The translations under genes were made by a program, and so were the position numbers. Under the pieces are notes generated by a model. It worked only from the letters and a program-made list of their open reading frames with translations, had not been told where the DNA came from and did no database searches. From the NCBI GenBank assembly GCA_023395615.1, contig JAEWYP010000031.1:1-64000 (forward strand): a DNA stretch of 64,000 nucleotides. The letters are read 5' to 3'. Source of the stretch: Bacillota bacterium (GTDB lineage: Bacteria; Bacillota; Clostridia; Christensenellales; Aristaeellaceae). Shown here one piece after another: positions 1-8,606 of the stretch (positions within the stretch are counted from its first letter, which is position 1; every line of letters begins with the position of its first letter).

Positions 1-836
1 GGTTCCAGTGTCGACAGGTATTCAAACACCGTATCCGCGCCGAAAAGAATGCCCCGCTCCGCGCAGAAATCCCGCATCAGGCCGTGCAGCCTCGGCGCGT
101 CCGGGCTTTGCAGCTCGTAGGCATTTCCGTAGGTTTGGATGTAGCGCTGCTTCAACCCGGGAAAATGTTCGTCCAGCTTCTGGTAGTAAAACTCCCGGTC
201 CCCGTTTCGCAGAGTCATACCCGCGCCGAAGGTGAGGATGCCTTTCACGCCGGCCTCGGCGCAGTATGCCAGCAACCCGCGCACGTTGGCTTCCGTATCG
301 TTAATAAACGGCAGGAGGGGCGTAAGCCATGCCACCGTGGGGATGCCCGCCTTTTGCAGTTCCAGCAGGGCTTCCACGCGGCGGCGGGTGGTGACCACAT
401 TGGGTTCTACAATCCGGCACAGGGCCTCGTCGCAGGTGGTCAGCGTCATTTGCACAACGCATTTCGCCTTGCGCTGGATGCTCTGGAACAGCTCAATGTC
501 CCGCAGCACCAGGTCGGACTTGGTCAGCACCGTCGCGCCGAAACCGTACCGTTCGATGATCTCCAGACAGCGTCGGGTGAGCCGTTCCGTTTTCTCCAGC
601 GGCAGGTAGGGGTCGCACATCGACCCGGTACCGATCATGCAGCGGGCGCGTTTGCGGCGCAGGGCCGCTTCCAGCAGTTCCGGCGCGTTCTGTTTAATTT
701 CCACATCCTCAAAATCATGAGTAAAGCCGTAACATTCGCTGCGGGAGTCGCAGTAGATACACCCATGGGTGCATCCCCGGTAAAGGTTCATACCGTTTTG
801 CGCGGATAATATGGATTTTGCCTGCACGGTATGCAC
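1..836 (-). CDS. SPL-family radical SAM protein (3' end outside window)
   Basis: The minus-strand frame reads inward from a GTG at 836 and is still open at base 1, so the C-terminus is missing. The residues MNLYRGCTHGCIYCDSRS contain the C-x3-C-x2-C cluster that binds the radical SAM [4Fe-4S] centre. The following CMIGTGSMCDPYLPLEKTERLTR and TLTTCDEALCRIVEPN stretches are typical of the SplB-like / Rv2578c-like group of radical SAM proteins. That group includes spore photoproduct lyase, but most members have no known substrate. The GTG start is chosen because a GGGAGG ribosome site lies just upstream and the first residues (VHTVQAKSILSAQNG) match the family's usual lead-in to the iron-sulfur motif. 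A later ATG at the MNLYRG position would leave almost nothing before the cysteines. The neighbouring LysR gene is separate. Family assignment is firm; the reaction is unknown. Confidence 0.85.
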   Translation of the reverse strand, partial: MHTVQAKSILSAQNGMNLYRGCTHGCIYCDSRSECYGFTHDFEDVEIKQNAPELLEAALRRKRARCMIGTGSMCDPYLPLEKTERLTRRCLEIIERYGFGATVLTKSDLVLRDIELFQSIQRKAKCVVQMTLTTCDEALCRIVEPNVVTTRRRVEALLELQKAGIPTVAWLTPLLPFINDTEANVRGLLAYCAEAGVKGILTFGAGMTLRNGDREFYYQKLDEHFPGLKQRYIQTYGNAYELQSPDAPRLHGLMRDFCAERGILFGADTVFEYLSTLE

Positions 837-1029
837 GGATCGGCCTCCCTTCCCAGTCGGATGATGTTGCGGCCCAACGGTCAACACAGTCGCAGCACGA
901 TTCTTCCTTCCGATGTAACATAAGGATACCACAGTAAAGCTGCCAACTGGCTGTCAGGTTTGTTTTTGTTGCGCGTTCAACCAATCCAGCCTGCCACCCG
1001 CGCCGGTTGCCATATGTTCCCGCGCGACG

Positions 1030-1905
1030 TTACAGCCCGCAGTTCTGTCGGAAATAAGCCACGAACGCGCGCCCCGCCGCGGTGTCGCAGCCGCCCTCGT
1101 TAACGGCCAGCGTCGTCTGCGCCATGGGAGCCAGCCCCCGGATGGCGCGCAGGCACAGCCCTTCGGGCAGGGGGCTGTGGCAAATATCCATCGGCGCGAC
1201 CGCCACCCCCAACCCCGCGCCCGCCCACGAAACGCAGGTGCGCGCATCGTCCGCCACACACAGCACCCGCGGCTGATACCCTTTCGCGGCAAACGCCCGG
1301 TCGAGCACCTCCAGCCAGCGGCGGTACAGGATCAGCGGAAGCTCCGCTAGCTGTTTGAGCGTCACTTTTTCCGGCAGCGCCGCCAGGTACCGATCCGTGC
1401 CGATCGCCAGCAAATCTTCCGGCTCCAGCGAAACAGTATCCACGCCGCGCGCGGAGAACGGCTGCCGCACCAGCCCCACGTCGATTTCCCGGTTTTTCAG
1501 CTTTTCCAGTATATCATAGGTGCTTCCTTCCGCCAGCTCGTAGTTCACCTGCGGATGCTCCTGCGCGAACCCCGTAAACCAGCGGTGCGCGGCCAGCTCG
1601 GCGAGGCTGCTGACCACCCCGATGCGCAGCGTGCCCCCCGCGGCGGTATGGCAGTCCGTCACCGCCGCCGCCGCGCTTTCCGCCATATTCAGGATGCGCA
1701 CGGCATGCTCGTACAGGGTTCGTCCTTCCTCGGTCAGGCGAATCTTCCGGCTGCCGCGTTCAAACAGCGTACAGCCCAACTCCTGTTCCAGCAGGCGAAT
1801 CTGCATGCTTACCGGTGGTTGGGTCAGGCCGAGCTTTTTTGCCGCGCCGTTGATACTTCCCGTTTCCACCACCGCCCGAAAATCCCGTAACTGCAAAAGT
1901 TCCAT
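1030..1905 (-). CDS. LysR-family transcriptional regulator
   Basis: This 291-residue protein is of usual LysR length. Its N-terminus (MELLQLRDFRAVVETGSINGAAKKLGLTQPPVSMQIRLLEQELG) is the winged helix-turn-helix, with the typical 'AAKKLGLTQPPVSMQIRLLEQELG' recognition region at about residues 20-45. The remaining about 200 residues look like the periplasmic-binding-protein-like effector domain. The ATG follows a GAGGTG ribosome site. It is divergent from the ABC exporter genes that begin at 2065, and the two promoters overlap in the roughly 160-bp gap. The simplest reading is that it controls that exporter in response to a small ligand, plus its own expression. The ligand cannot be inferred. 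Confidence 0.9.
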   Translation of the reverse strand: MELLQLRDFRAVVETGSINGAAKKLGLTQPPVSMQIRLLEQELGCTLFERGSRKIRLTEEGRTLYEHAVRILNMAESAAAAVTDCHTAAGGTLRIGVVSSLAELAAHRWFTGFAQEHPQVNYELAEGSTYDILEKLKNREIDVGLVRQPFSARGVDTVSLEPEDLLAIGTDRYLAALPEKVTLKQLAELPLILYRRWLEVLDRAFAAKGYQPRVLCVADDARTCVSWAGAGLGVAVAPMDICHSPLPEGLCLRAIRGLAPMAQTTLAVNEGGCDTAAGRAFVAYFRQNCGL

Positions 1906-1953
1906 CCGGCCACCTCAATGTTTTTCGTTGAACGGATATAGCGAAGTTATGAA

Positions 1954-1981
1954 TTGACTATACCTTGTTTTGTCGTACAAT
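1954..1981 (+). promoter_or_regulatory. Promoter of the heterodimeric ABC exporter operon
   Basis: A TTGACT -35 (1954-1959), 16 bp, and a TACAAT -10 (1976-1981) sit between the divergent LysR gene and the exporter. Transcription would begin near 1988, downstream of any in-frame start at 1954, so the exporter must start later. On the opposite strand TTGTAT-17-TATAGT overlaps this promoter and may drive the LysR gene, so a regulator bound here could act on both. Confidence 0.6.
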
Positions 1982-2064
1982 ACAAGGGTGAGGATGGAAA
2001 AAGGCGAGGTTGTAAACACGCGGGTTCCTTCCTGCGGCAAGCCATGCGAAAGCGAGAGAACGCC

Positions 2065-3792
2065 ATGAAACAGATGCTCAAATTTCTGGAGCGCCACAAG
2101 CGGGAAAGCCTGCTGGCCCCGCTGTTTAAAATGCTGGAGGCGGTATTTGACCTGCTGGTGCCGCTTGTGACAGCGAACATCATCAATCAGGGCATCGCAG
2201 GGCGGGACAGCCGGTATATTCTGGCGCAGTGCGGGCTGCTGCTGCTGCTGGGGGTCATCGGGCTTGCGTGCAGTGTGACCGCGCAGTATTTTGCGGCCAA
2301 AGCCGCCGTGGAAGCAAGCGCGGAGGTGCGCCACGCGCTGTTTGAAAAAATCCAGTCGCTGGGCTTTGCCGAGGCGGACAGCGTGGGCACCGGCACCCTG
2401 ATTACCCGCATGACCAGCGATGTAAACCAGCTGCAAAACGGGCTGAACATGTTTTTGCGCCTGTTCTTGCGCTCCCCGGTAATCGTGTTCGGCGCGATCC
2501 TTATGGCGTTTACCATCGACGTAAAAACCGCGTGGATCTTCGTGGTGATCCTGCCGGTGCTGTCCGCCGTAGTCTACTTCATCATGCGCACAACCATCCC
2601 GCGGTATCGCGGCGTGCAGGCGAAGCTGGATCAGATTACCGGCATCACGCGGGAGAACCTGACCGGCGTGCGCGTGGTGCGCGCCTTTGGCCGCGAGGAG
2701 GACGAAACGGAACGCTTTGTTTCGGCAGACGGCGAGCTGGCCCGCAGCCAGATTGCCGTAGGGCGCGTTTCGGCGCTGCTGAATCCGCTTACGTTCGCCA
2801 TTATCAACGTCGGCATCCTCGCGGTGCTCCGCACCGGAGCCCTGCAAATCAACGCGGGCGCGCTGGCGGCGGGCGACGTGGTGGCGCTGGTGAACTACAT
2901 GAGCCAGATTCTGCTGGAACTGGTGAAGCTGGCCAACCTGATCGTACAGCTTACGCGGGCGGCCGCCTGCACCGAGCGCATCAACGGCGTGCTGGCCCTG
3001 CAACCCGCCATGCGCTACGGCGAAACCCGGCTTACTCCCGCGGCGGGCGAAAACGCCGTGGAGTTCCGGCACGTGGGCCTGCGTTACGGCAGCGGCGAGG
3101 AAAGCCTGTCGGATATCAGCTTTACCGTGCAAAAAGGGCAGACCGTCGGGGTGATCGGCGGTACCGGCAGCGGCAAGACCAGCCTGGTCAGCCTTCTGCC
3201 CCGGTATTACGACGCCACATCCGGCTCCGTGCTGCTGTTTGGCAAGGATATCCGCACCTACGACCGCCAAAGCCTGCGAACCGCGGTCAGCACCGTAATG
3301 CAGAAAGCCCAGCTGTTTTCCGGCACCATCCGCGACAACCTGACCTGGGGCAACCCCAACGCCACGGACGAGGACCTGTGGCAGGCGCTGACCACCGCGC
3401 AGGCCGCGGAGATTGTGCGCGGCAAACCGTTGGGGCTGAACGAACCGGTGGAGCAGAGCGGGCGCAACTTTTCCGGCGGGCAGAAACAGCGCCTGTCCAT
3501 CGCCCGTTCGCTCGTATCCAGGCCCGCCATCCTGATTCTGGACGATTCCGCAAGCGCGCTGGACTACGCCACCGACGCGGCGCTGCGCAAAGCGCTGGCC
3601 GCCCTGCCCGGCGACACGACCCTGTTTATCGTAAGCCAGCGCGCCAACAGCCTGATGCACGCCGACCAGATTCTCGTGCTGGACGAGGGGCGGCTGGTGG
3701 GTGTGGGTAAGCATGAAACCCTGCTGGAAACCTGCCCGGTTTACCGGGATATTTATAACAGCCAGTTCCAGAAACCGGAGGTGTCCGCATGA
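2065..3792 (+). CDS. Heterodimeric ABC exporter, subunit with degenerate ATP site
   Basis: This is a fused transmembrane-ATPase half transporter of about 575 residues. Six membrane helices fill the first about 310 residues, followed by a nucleotide-binding domain. The Walker A motif GGTGSGKTS (from residue about 365) and the signature FSGGQKQR are intact. The Walker B motif is LILDD, so the catalytic glutamate is Asp494, and the switch histidine is replaced by Gln525 (IVSQR). These substitutions mark the degenerate subunit of heterodimeric exporters such as TM287/TM288. The start at 2065 (MKQMLKFLERHKRES) follows a GAGAG site. An in-frame ATG at 2044 has no ribosome site, and the frame further upstream overlaps the promoter. 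It shares four bases with the partner gene. The substrate is unknown; multidrug or peptide export is typical. Confidence 0.9.
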   Translation: MKQMLKFLERHKRESLLAPLFKMLEAVFDLLVPLVTANIINQGIAGRDSRYILAQCGLLLLLGVIGLACSVTAQYFAAKAAVEASAEVRHALFEKIQSLGFAEADSVGTGTLITRMTSDVNQLQNGLNMFLRLFLRSPVIVFGAILMAFTIDVKTAWIFVVILPVLSAVVYFIMRTTIPRYRGVQAKLDQITGITRENLTGVRVVRAFGREEDETERFVSADGELARSQIAVGRVSALLNPLTFAIINVGILAVLRTGALQINAGALAAGDVVALVNYMSQILLELVKLANLIVQLTRAAACTERINGVLALQPAMRYGETRLTPAAGENAVEFRHVGLRYGSGEESLSDISFTVQKGQTVGVIGGTGSGKTSLVSLLPRYYDATSGSVLLFGKDIRTYDRQSLRTAVSTVMQKAQLFSGTIRDNLTWGNPNATDEDLWQALTTAQAAEIVRGKPLGLNEPVEQSGRNFSGGQKQRLSIARSLVSRPAILILDDSASALDYATDAALRKALAALPGDTTLFIVSQRANSLMHADQILVLDEGRLVGVGKHETLLETCPVYRDIYNSQFQKPEVSA

Positions 3793-5570
3793 AAAAGTCG
3801 AGTTTCTCCGTTAAGCACCCCGGGCAGAACACCACGTTCTCCCGCGTGCTGCGGCTTACGGCCCCCCACCGGTTCTATATTCTTCTAAGCATTCTCGCTT
3901 CGGCGGTGTCCGTGGCTGGGCAACTGGGGATTCCCATTCTGGCGGGCCGGGCCATCGACGCGATGATCGGCGCGGGGCGGGTGGATTTTCCCGGAGTATG
4001 GGCGGTGCTGCTCCAGATCGCGGCGCTTGTGGGCATTTCCGCGTTGGGGCAATGGCTGTCCGGCGTGTGCAACAACCGCATCACCTACTCCGTCAGCCGG
4101 GGCCTGCGGGACGCGGCCATCCGCAAAATCCAGCTGTTGCCGCTGTCCTATCTGGACTCCCATCCCGCGGGCGACCTGTTAAGCCGGGTCGTCGCCGACG
4201 TGGACCTGTTTTCGGACGGGCTGCTGATGGGCTTTACTCAGTTTTTCTCCGGCGTGTTGACGATTCTGGGTACCCTTGCGTTCATGATCTCGGTCAACCT
4301 GCCCATCGCGCTGATCGTTTGCTGCGTAACGCCGTTAAGCCTTGCCGCCGCCGCGTTTATCGCCCGCAGGACCTATCGTTATTTTAACGAGCAGACAGCC
4401 GCGCGCGGCAGCCAGACCGCGCTGATAAACGAACGGATCGAAGGTGTGCGCGTGGTGCAGGCCTTCGGCCACGAGCAGGCCAACCTTGCGGATTTTGACG
4501 AAACCAACCAACGCCTGAGCCGCGCCAGCCTGAAAGCCATTTTCTACTCCAGCATTGTCAACCCTTCGACCCGGTTTATCAACAACGTCGTTTACGCGGG
4601 GGTAGCGCTGGCTGGTGCGCTGGCGGCCATCAGCGGCGGCGTAACCGTTGGGGAATTAAGCTGCCTGCTTACGTACGCGACGCAGTTTGCCAAACCGTTT
4701 AACGAAATTACCGGCGTGGTGACCGAGATGCAAAACGCCCTGTCCTGCGCCGCGCGGGTGTTTGACTTTCTGGACGCGGAGGATCAGGTGCCGGACGCGG
4801 AAACCGCCCTCACGCTTCGGCCGGAGACGGTGGACGGCAGCGTAACCCTTCAGGATGTGCGCTTTCAGTATGTGCCGGAAAAAGAACTGATCCGCGATTT
4901 CTCGCTGAACGTGCAACCGGGCCAGCGCGTGGCCATCGTGGGCCCCACCGGCTGCGGCAAAACGACGCTCATCAACCTGCTGATGCGTTTTTACGATGTA
5001 AACGGCGGCAGCATCGCCGTATCCGGCACGGACATCCGGCAGATCACCCGCAGGAGCCTGCGGCAGAGCTACGGTATGGTGCTGCAGGATACGTGGCTGA
5101 GAAGCGGCACCGTGCACGATAATATCGCCTACGGCAAGCCGGACGCCACCCGCGACGAAGTGATCGCGGCCGCGAAAGCCGCCCACGCCCACGGCTTCAT
5201 CAGCCGCCTGCCGCAGGGGTACGACACCGTGATCGGCGAGGATGGCGACAGCATCAGCCAGGGGCAAAAGCAGCTGCTGTGCATCGCACGGGTGATGCTG
5301 TGCCTGCCGCCCATGCTGATATTGGACGAGGCCACCTCCAGCATCGACACGCGTACGGAAATCCGCATTCAAAAGGCATTCGCCACGATGATGCGGGGCC
5401 GCACCAGCTTTATCGTCGCCCACCGCCTCTCCACCATCCAGGAAGCGGATGTGATTCTGGTAATGCGGAACGGACAGATTGTGGAAAAGGGCACGCACGA
5501 CGCGCTGCTGGCCCGGAACGGGTTCTACGCGCAGTTGTATAACAGCCAGTTCGAAGGAGTCGCGATCTAA
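3789..5570 (+). CDS. Heterodimeric ABC exporter, catalytically intact subunit
   Basis: This 593-residue half transporter has an N-terminal six-helix domain and a C-terminal ATPase. The Walker A motif is GPTGCGKTT. The signature is the variant ISQGQKQ that typically occurs in the partner of a degenerate subunit. The catalytic Glu514 (LILDEATSSID) and switch His545 (VAHRLST) are both present. Start and stop overlap with the previous gene in an ATGA junction, which implies translational coupling and fixed stoichiometry. By analogy with TM287/TM288, this protein supplies Walker B of the one hydrolysing site and its neighbour supplies the signature. Substrate unknown. Confidence 0.92.
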   Translation: MKKSSFSVKHPGQNTTFSRVLRLTAPHRFYILLSILASAVSVAGQLGIPILAGRAIDAMIGAGRVDFPGVWAVLLQIAALVGISALGQWLSGVCNNRITYSVSRGLRDAAIRKIQLLPLSYLDSHPAGDLLSRVVADVDLFSDGLLMGFTQFFSGVLTILGTLAFMISVNLPIALIVCCVTPLSLAAAAFIARRTYRYFNEQTAARGSQTALINERIEGVRVVQAFGHEQANLADFDETNQRLSRASLKAIFYSSIVNPSTRFINNVVYAGVALAGALAAISGGVTVGELSCLLTYATQFAKPFNEITGVVTEMQNALSCAARVFDFLDAEDQVPDAETALTLRPETVDGSVTLQDVRFQYVPEKELIRDFSLNVQPGQRVAIVGPTGCGKTTLINLLMRFYDVNGGSIAVSGTDIRQITRRSLRQSYGMVLQDTWLRSGTVHDNIAYGKPDATRDEVIAAAKAAHAHGFISRLPQGYDTVIGEDGDSISQGQKQLLCIARVMLCLPPMLILDEATSSIDTRTEIRIQKAFATMMRGRTSFIVAHRLSTIQEADVILVMRNGQIVEKGTHDALLARNGFYAQLYNSQFEGVAI

Positions 5571-5800
5571 GCGGCCGCACATCTCGTGGATTTCCGCTGC
5601 GTGATAAGGCTAAGATCGAAGCCACACTGCAACCCATACAAAGGACTAAACTTGATGCACTCTACAGGGGCGGAACCGCATGCCATAGCGGAGCCGTCCC
5701 TCAACCTGTTAAACCTGTGTTTTCAGGTGGGATCGGATAGCCAAAGCCTTCAAGTTACCATTCGTATCTCCCGGTTTTGGCGGGCGTGCAAGCTTGTAAA

Positions 5801-5812
5801 TTAACCGTTTAA
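5801..5812. promoter_or_regulatory. Putative LacI-family operator, site 1
   Basis: TTAACCGTTTAA, an imperfect palindrome about 45 bp upstream of the regulator's -35. It resembles two further sites at 6952 and 7131, which suggests autoregulation by the adjacent LacI protein. Confidence 0.45.
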
Positions 5813-5854
5813 CATCCTTTATTTTATCGGTTTTTATCACATTTTTCATTTTGA

Positions 5855-5883
5855 TTGAACTTGTTTTCTTTTTGTGGTATCGT
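5855..5883 (+). promoter_or_regulatory. Promoter of the LacI-type regulator
   Basis: TTGAAC, 17 bp, then TATCGT preceded by TGG (extended -10). The transcript would start about 25 bases before the ATG at 5915. Confidence 0.55.
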
Positions 5884-5914
5884 ATTGTTATTAAGGTTCA
5901 AGGGGGCGGCGGGA

Positions 5915-6946
5915 ATGGCGACCATCCGGGAAATCGCCAGTCAGGCGGGTGTATCGGTGGCAACCGTATCCAATATCCTCAACGGAAAGCCCGGCGCCAG
6001 CCCGGACACGACGCTGAAGGTGCGGAGGATTGTGGAAAATCTGGGCTATATCCCCAACATGCATGCAAAAAACCTGAAATACCATACCACACACAGCCTC
6101 GGTATTATCGCCGAAGACCTGACCGTGTTTAACACGCCCGGCATTGTGGACGGAATTTACGCCTGCCTGGAGGATCGCCAGTACGATTCCATCCTGCACA
6201 ACCTGCGCATCCACCGTAAATACGGCAGCGGCTTCAAGGAAAACCCGGAATACCGCGCGCTGTTGGAACATAACATTCTGCTGATGCGCGCCAAGCAGGT
6301 GGACGGCATCCTGTATGTGGGCTGCCAGCCGAGACTTCTTCAGGCCCTGCCGGCGGCGAAGGGGCTGCCGGTAGTCGCCGCTTATTGTTTTACCCAGCCG
6401 AAAAGCATCCCGTTCGTCATGTTTGACGACGAAAACGCCGGCTATATGGCGACCCGGCATTTTATACAGGCAGGACACCGCAGCATCGGGCTGATCGGCG
6501 GCAGCCTGAACAGCTCCTCAACCCAGCAGCGGCTGCGCGGTTATCAGCGGGCCTTATTTGAGGCGGGTATTCCCTACAATCCGGAGTGGTTTACCGAAGG
6601 CAACTGGCTGGAGGATTCCGGCTATGAAGCCTGTTCCGCCCTGTTCGATAAAGGGTTACGCGCATTTTTCTGCATGAACGACCTGATGGCGGACGGCGTG
6701 TACCGCCTCGCCCGTGAAAAAGGGCTTGTCGTGGGCCGGGATCTGTCCGTGGTCGGGTTCGACAACCGGGAATGCGCGCCAAGCCACGAACCGCCGTTAA
6801 CCTCGGTGGCAATTCCGTTGTTCGAGATCGGTTATACGACCGCCGAAACCATGCTGAACCTTTTGGAGGGCAAGCCGGTGCCGGAGAGCACCTATATCCC
6901 CTGTCAACTGGTCTGCCGCCAGTCCGTCGCCGACCTGACCGTTTAA
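5915..6946 (+). CDS. LacI-family transcriptional regulator
   Basis: This 343-residue protein starts MATIREIASQAGVSVATVSNILNG, the LacI/GalR helix-turn-helix and hinge-side helix. A type-1 periplasmic-binding-protein fold follows, with GIIAEDLTVFNTPGIVDGIYACLE and later SVVGFDNRECAPSHEPPLTSVAIP, the usual C-terminal signature. The ATG at 5915 is chosen over an upstream in-frame ATG at 5855 because LacI proteins begin directly with the DNA-binding helix, a G-rich ribosome site precedes 5915, and the -35 sits at 5855. It lies immediately upstream of a sugar importer and a GH127 enzyme and very probably represses them. The inducer is likely an arabino-oligosaccharide or arabinose (inference). Confidence 0.92.
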   Translation: MATIREIASQAGVSVATVSNILNGKPGASPDTTLKVRRIVENLGYIPNMHAKNLKYHTTHSLGIIAEDLTVFNTPGIVDGIYACLEDRQYDSILHNLRIHRKYGSGFKENPEYRALLEHNILLMRAKQVDGILYVGCQPRLLQALPAAKGLPVVAAYCFTQPKSIPFVMFDDENAGYMATRHFIQAGHRSIGLIGGSLNSSSTQQRLRGYQRALFEAGIPYNPEWFTEGNWLEDSGYEACSALFDKGLRAFFCMNDLMADGVYRLAREKGLVVGRDLSVVGFDNRECAPSHEPPLTSVAIPLFEIGYTTAETMLNLLEGKPVPESTYIPCQLVCRQSVADLTV

Positions 6947-6951
6947 ATAAT

Positions 6952-6963
6952 TGAAACGGTTCA
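6952..6963. promoter_or_regulatory. Putative LacI-family operator, site 2
   Basis: TGAAACGGTTCA, a near-perfect palindrome just after the regulator gene and about 110 bp upstream of the importer -35. With sites 1 and 3 it could support looping between repressor dimers. Confidence 0.55.
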
Positions 6964-7071
6964 TATTTTCGTATATCATCGAAAAACAGAGATATTATCT
7001 GTTTTTATAAGATTTAAATAGAAAAATCATTAATATTCGCTTGTGGCATCACAATATGGCTTTTTATCGTG

Positions 7072-7100
7072 TTTTACTATTTCTGTTCCTTTGCTAGAAT
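7072..7100 (+). promoter_or_regulatory. Promoter of the importer / GH127 operon
   Basis: TTTTAC, 17 bp, then TAGAAT with the extended element TGC directly before it. Transcription would start near 7107, about 25 bp upstream of operator site 3. Confidence 0.55.
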
Positions 7101-7130
7101 AGAAATACGCTTTGGAATTTAAAAAATATA

Positions 7131-7142
7131 TTAACCGGTTCA
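7131..7142. promoter_or_regulatory. Putative LacI-family operator, site 3
   Basis: TTAACCGGTTCA with a perfect AACCGGTT core, placed just downstream of the predicted transcription start, where bound repressor would block elongation. Confidence 0.6.
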
Positions 7143-7206
7143 TATGAGCGTTTTGATGTCGGCGGCTGTTCGGCGTCAATGCAATAAAAAAAGGAGAGAA
7201 GTACAA

Positions 7207-8526
7207 ATGAAACGGTTTACTGCTCTGGTTATCGTGCTGATGATGCTCATTGCCCTCGTTCCCGCCGCCTTCGCAGAGGAAACTGTCACCCTGGATTTCC
7301 TGTATTGGGCCGACGACGTGCAGACCCAGCTGCTTACCGCTGCCTGCAAAGCGTATGAAGACGCCAACCCCGGCGTTAAGATTAACGCGCAGGCCCTGCC
7401 CGCGGACGGCACGTTTGACAGTTATATTCAAACGCGCATGGCGTCCAACCAGCTGCCCGACGTAAGCTACATGGGCGAATCCGACATCATGAAATACGAC
7501 AAAATGGGGATTCTGGCCGACATCAGCGACCTGATCGCCTCCGGCGCCATCCCCGAAAAGCTGAGCGCCGTCACCATCCGCAACGCGGACGGCAAAGTAA
7601 TCGGCGTAGGTCTTTCCAACCAGCTGGTGGTGTTGTACTACAACAAGGACAAGTTTGACCAGGCCAATCTGGCCTATCCGCCTTCGGACGTGAAGGACGC
7701 GTGGGACTGGGATACCTTCGTTAATACCGCCAAAAAGCTGACCGTGGACGCGAACGGTAAAAACGCTACCGAGGAAGGTTTCGATCCCACCAAAATTATG
7801 GAATACGGCCTGGGCTTTAACTGCCTGAGGGAGTTCCATCAGTTCTGGGCGATGTACGCCAATAACGGCGGCGTCGTCAGCGCCGACGGCAAGGATTTCC
7901 TGTGGGATTCCGACAAGTCCGCGCAGGGCCTGCAAAAACTGGTAGACCTGATGCACGTGGATCACGTTGCCCCGCAGGCACTGTATAACTGGGCCAGCGA
8001 CATCGGCAGCGTACGCGACGCGATTAACGGCGGTTTCGCCATGTTCACCAACGGCTCCTGGGACCTGGCCAACATCACCCCCGACGATCACATCGGCGTC
8101 GGCGTGCTGCCCAAGATGGAAAAGGCCGTCACCATGAACTGCGGCGCGCCGATGGTGGTCTACAACACCTCCAAGCATATCGACGAGGCTAAAAAGTTCT
8201 ACGCTTACATGGTTGATCCCGCCAAGAACCTGCCTCTGCTGCAGTCCGGCGCGTGGCTGCCCAACCAGGCAAACTGGTATACCGACGAAAGCCTGATCTC
8301 CCAGTGGGCCGACAAGCTGCCTTTCGGCGCGAAGGAAACCATCCTGAGCTATTCCAACACCGAAGGCTCCATCGCGCAGTGGCCCGCTTACTATGTGCTG
8401 AAGTATCAGGACATGAGCACCCTGTACGAAAAGGAAATTGACAACGCGCTGATGGGCAACGAAACCGTCGCAGAGGCCTTTGCCAAGTGCATGCCCGGCA
8501 TCAAAGACGCTTTCACCTCCAAGTAA
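7207..8526 (+). CDS. Sugar ABC importer, extracellular substrate-binding protein (CUT1)
   Basis: This 439-residue protein has a signal peptide of about 22 residues (MKRFTALVIVLMMLIALVPAAFAEE, cleavage after AFA) and no lipobox cysteine. The mature part has the class-1 extracellular solute-binding fold (TLDFLYWADDVQTQLL, MASNQLPDVSYMG, VVLYYNKDKFDQANLAYPP, FTNGSWDLANI). The ATG at 7207 follows AAAGGAGAG; an in-frame ATG at 7144 lies inside the operator region. Two permease genes follow but no ATPase gene, as usual for CUT1 systems that share an MsmX-type ATPase encoded elsewhere. The GH127 gene in the same operon suggests arabino-oligosaccharides as ligand (inference). Confidence 0.92.
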   Translation: MKRFTALVIVLMMLIALVPAAFAEETVTLDFLYWADDVQTQLLTAACKAYEDANPGVKINAQALPADGTFDSYIQTRMASNQLPDVSYMGESDIMKYDKMGILADISDLIASGAIPEKLSAVTIRNADGKVIGVGLSNQLVVLYYNKDKFDQANLAYPPSDVKDAWDWDTFVNTAKKLTVDANGKNATEEGFDPTKIMEYGLGFNCLREFHQFWAMYANNGGVVSADGKDFLWDSDKSAQGLQKLVDLMHVDHVAPQALYNWASDIGSVRDAINGGFAMFTNGSWDLANITPDDHIGVGVLPKMEKAVTMNCGAPMVVYNTSKHIDEAKKFYAYMVDPAKNLPLLQSGAWLPNQANWYTDESLISQWADKLPFGAKETILSYSNTEGSIAQWPAYYVLKYQDMSTLYEKEIDNALMGNETVAEAFAKCMPGIKDAFTSK

Positions 8527-8606
8527 AAATCCGCTGTCCCATCCATGGCTGCCGCGGGGGCCGTACGGCTTCCGCGGCAGCTTATCGCCGGAAGGAGGAT
8601 TCTCCA

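Larger units (their letters stand above)
5571..5914. other. Intergenic region before the LacI gene
   Basis: About 340 bases without a credible gene. It contains weak hairpins after the exporter (around 5664-5698 and 5716-5735) but no convincing terminator. An AT-rich stretch from about 5795 carries an operator-like site and the promoter of the LacI-type regulator. Confidence 0.5.

Noticed and set aside
1915..3714. A 599-codon minus-strand open frame opposite the ABC exporter
   Set aside because: Shadow frame; the plus strand shows all ABC transporter motifs.
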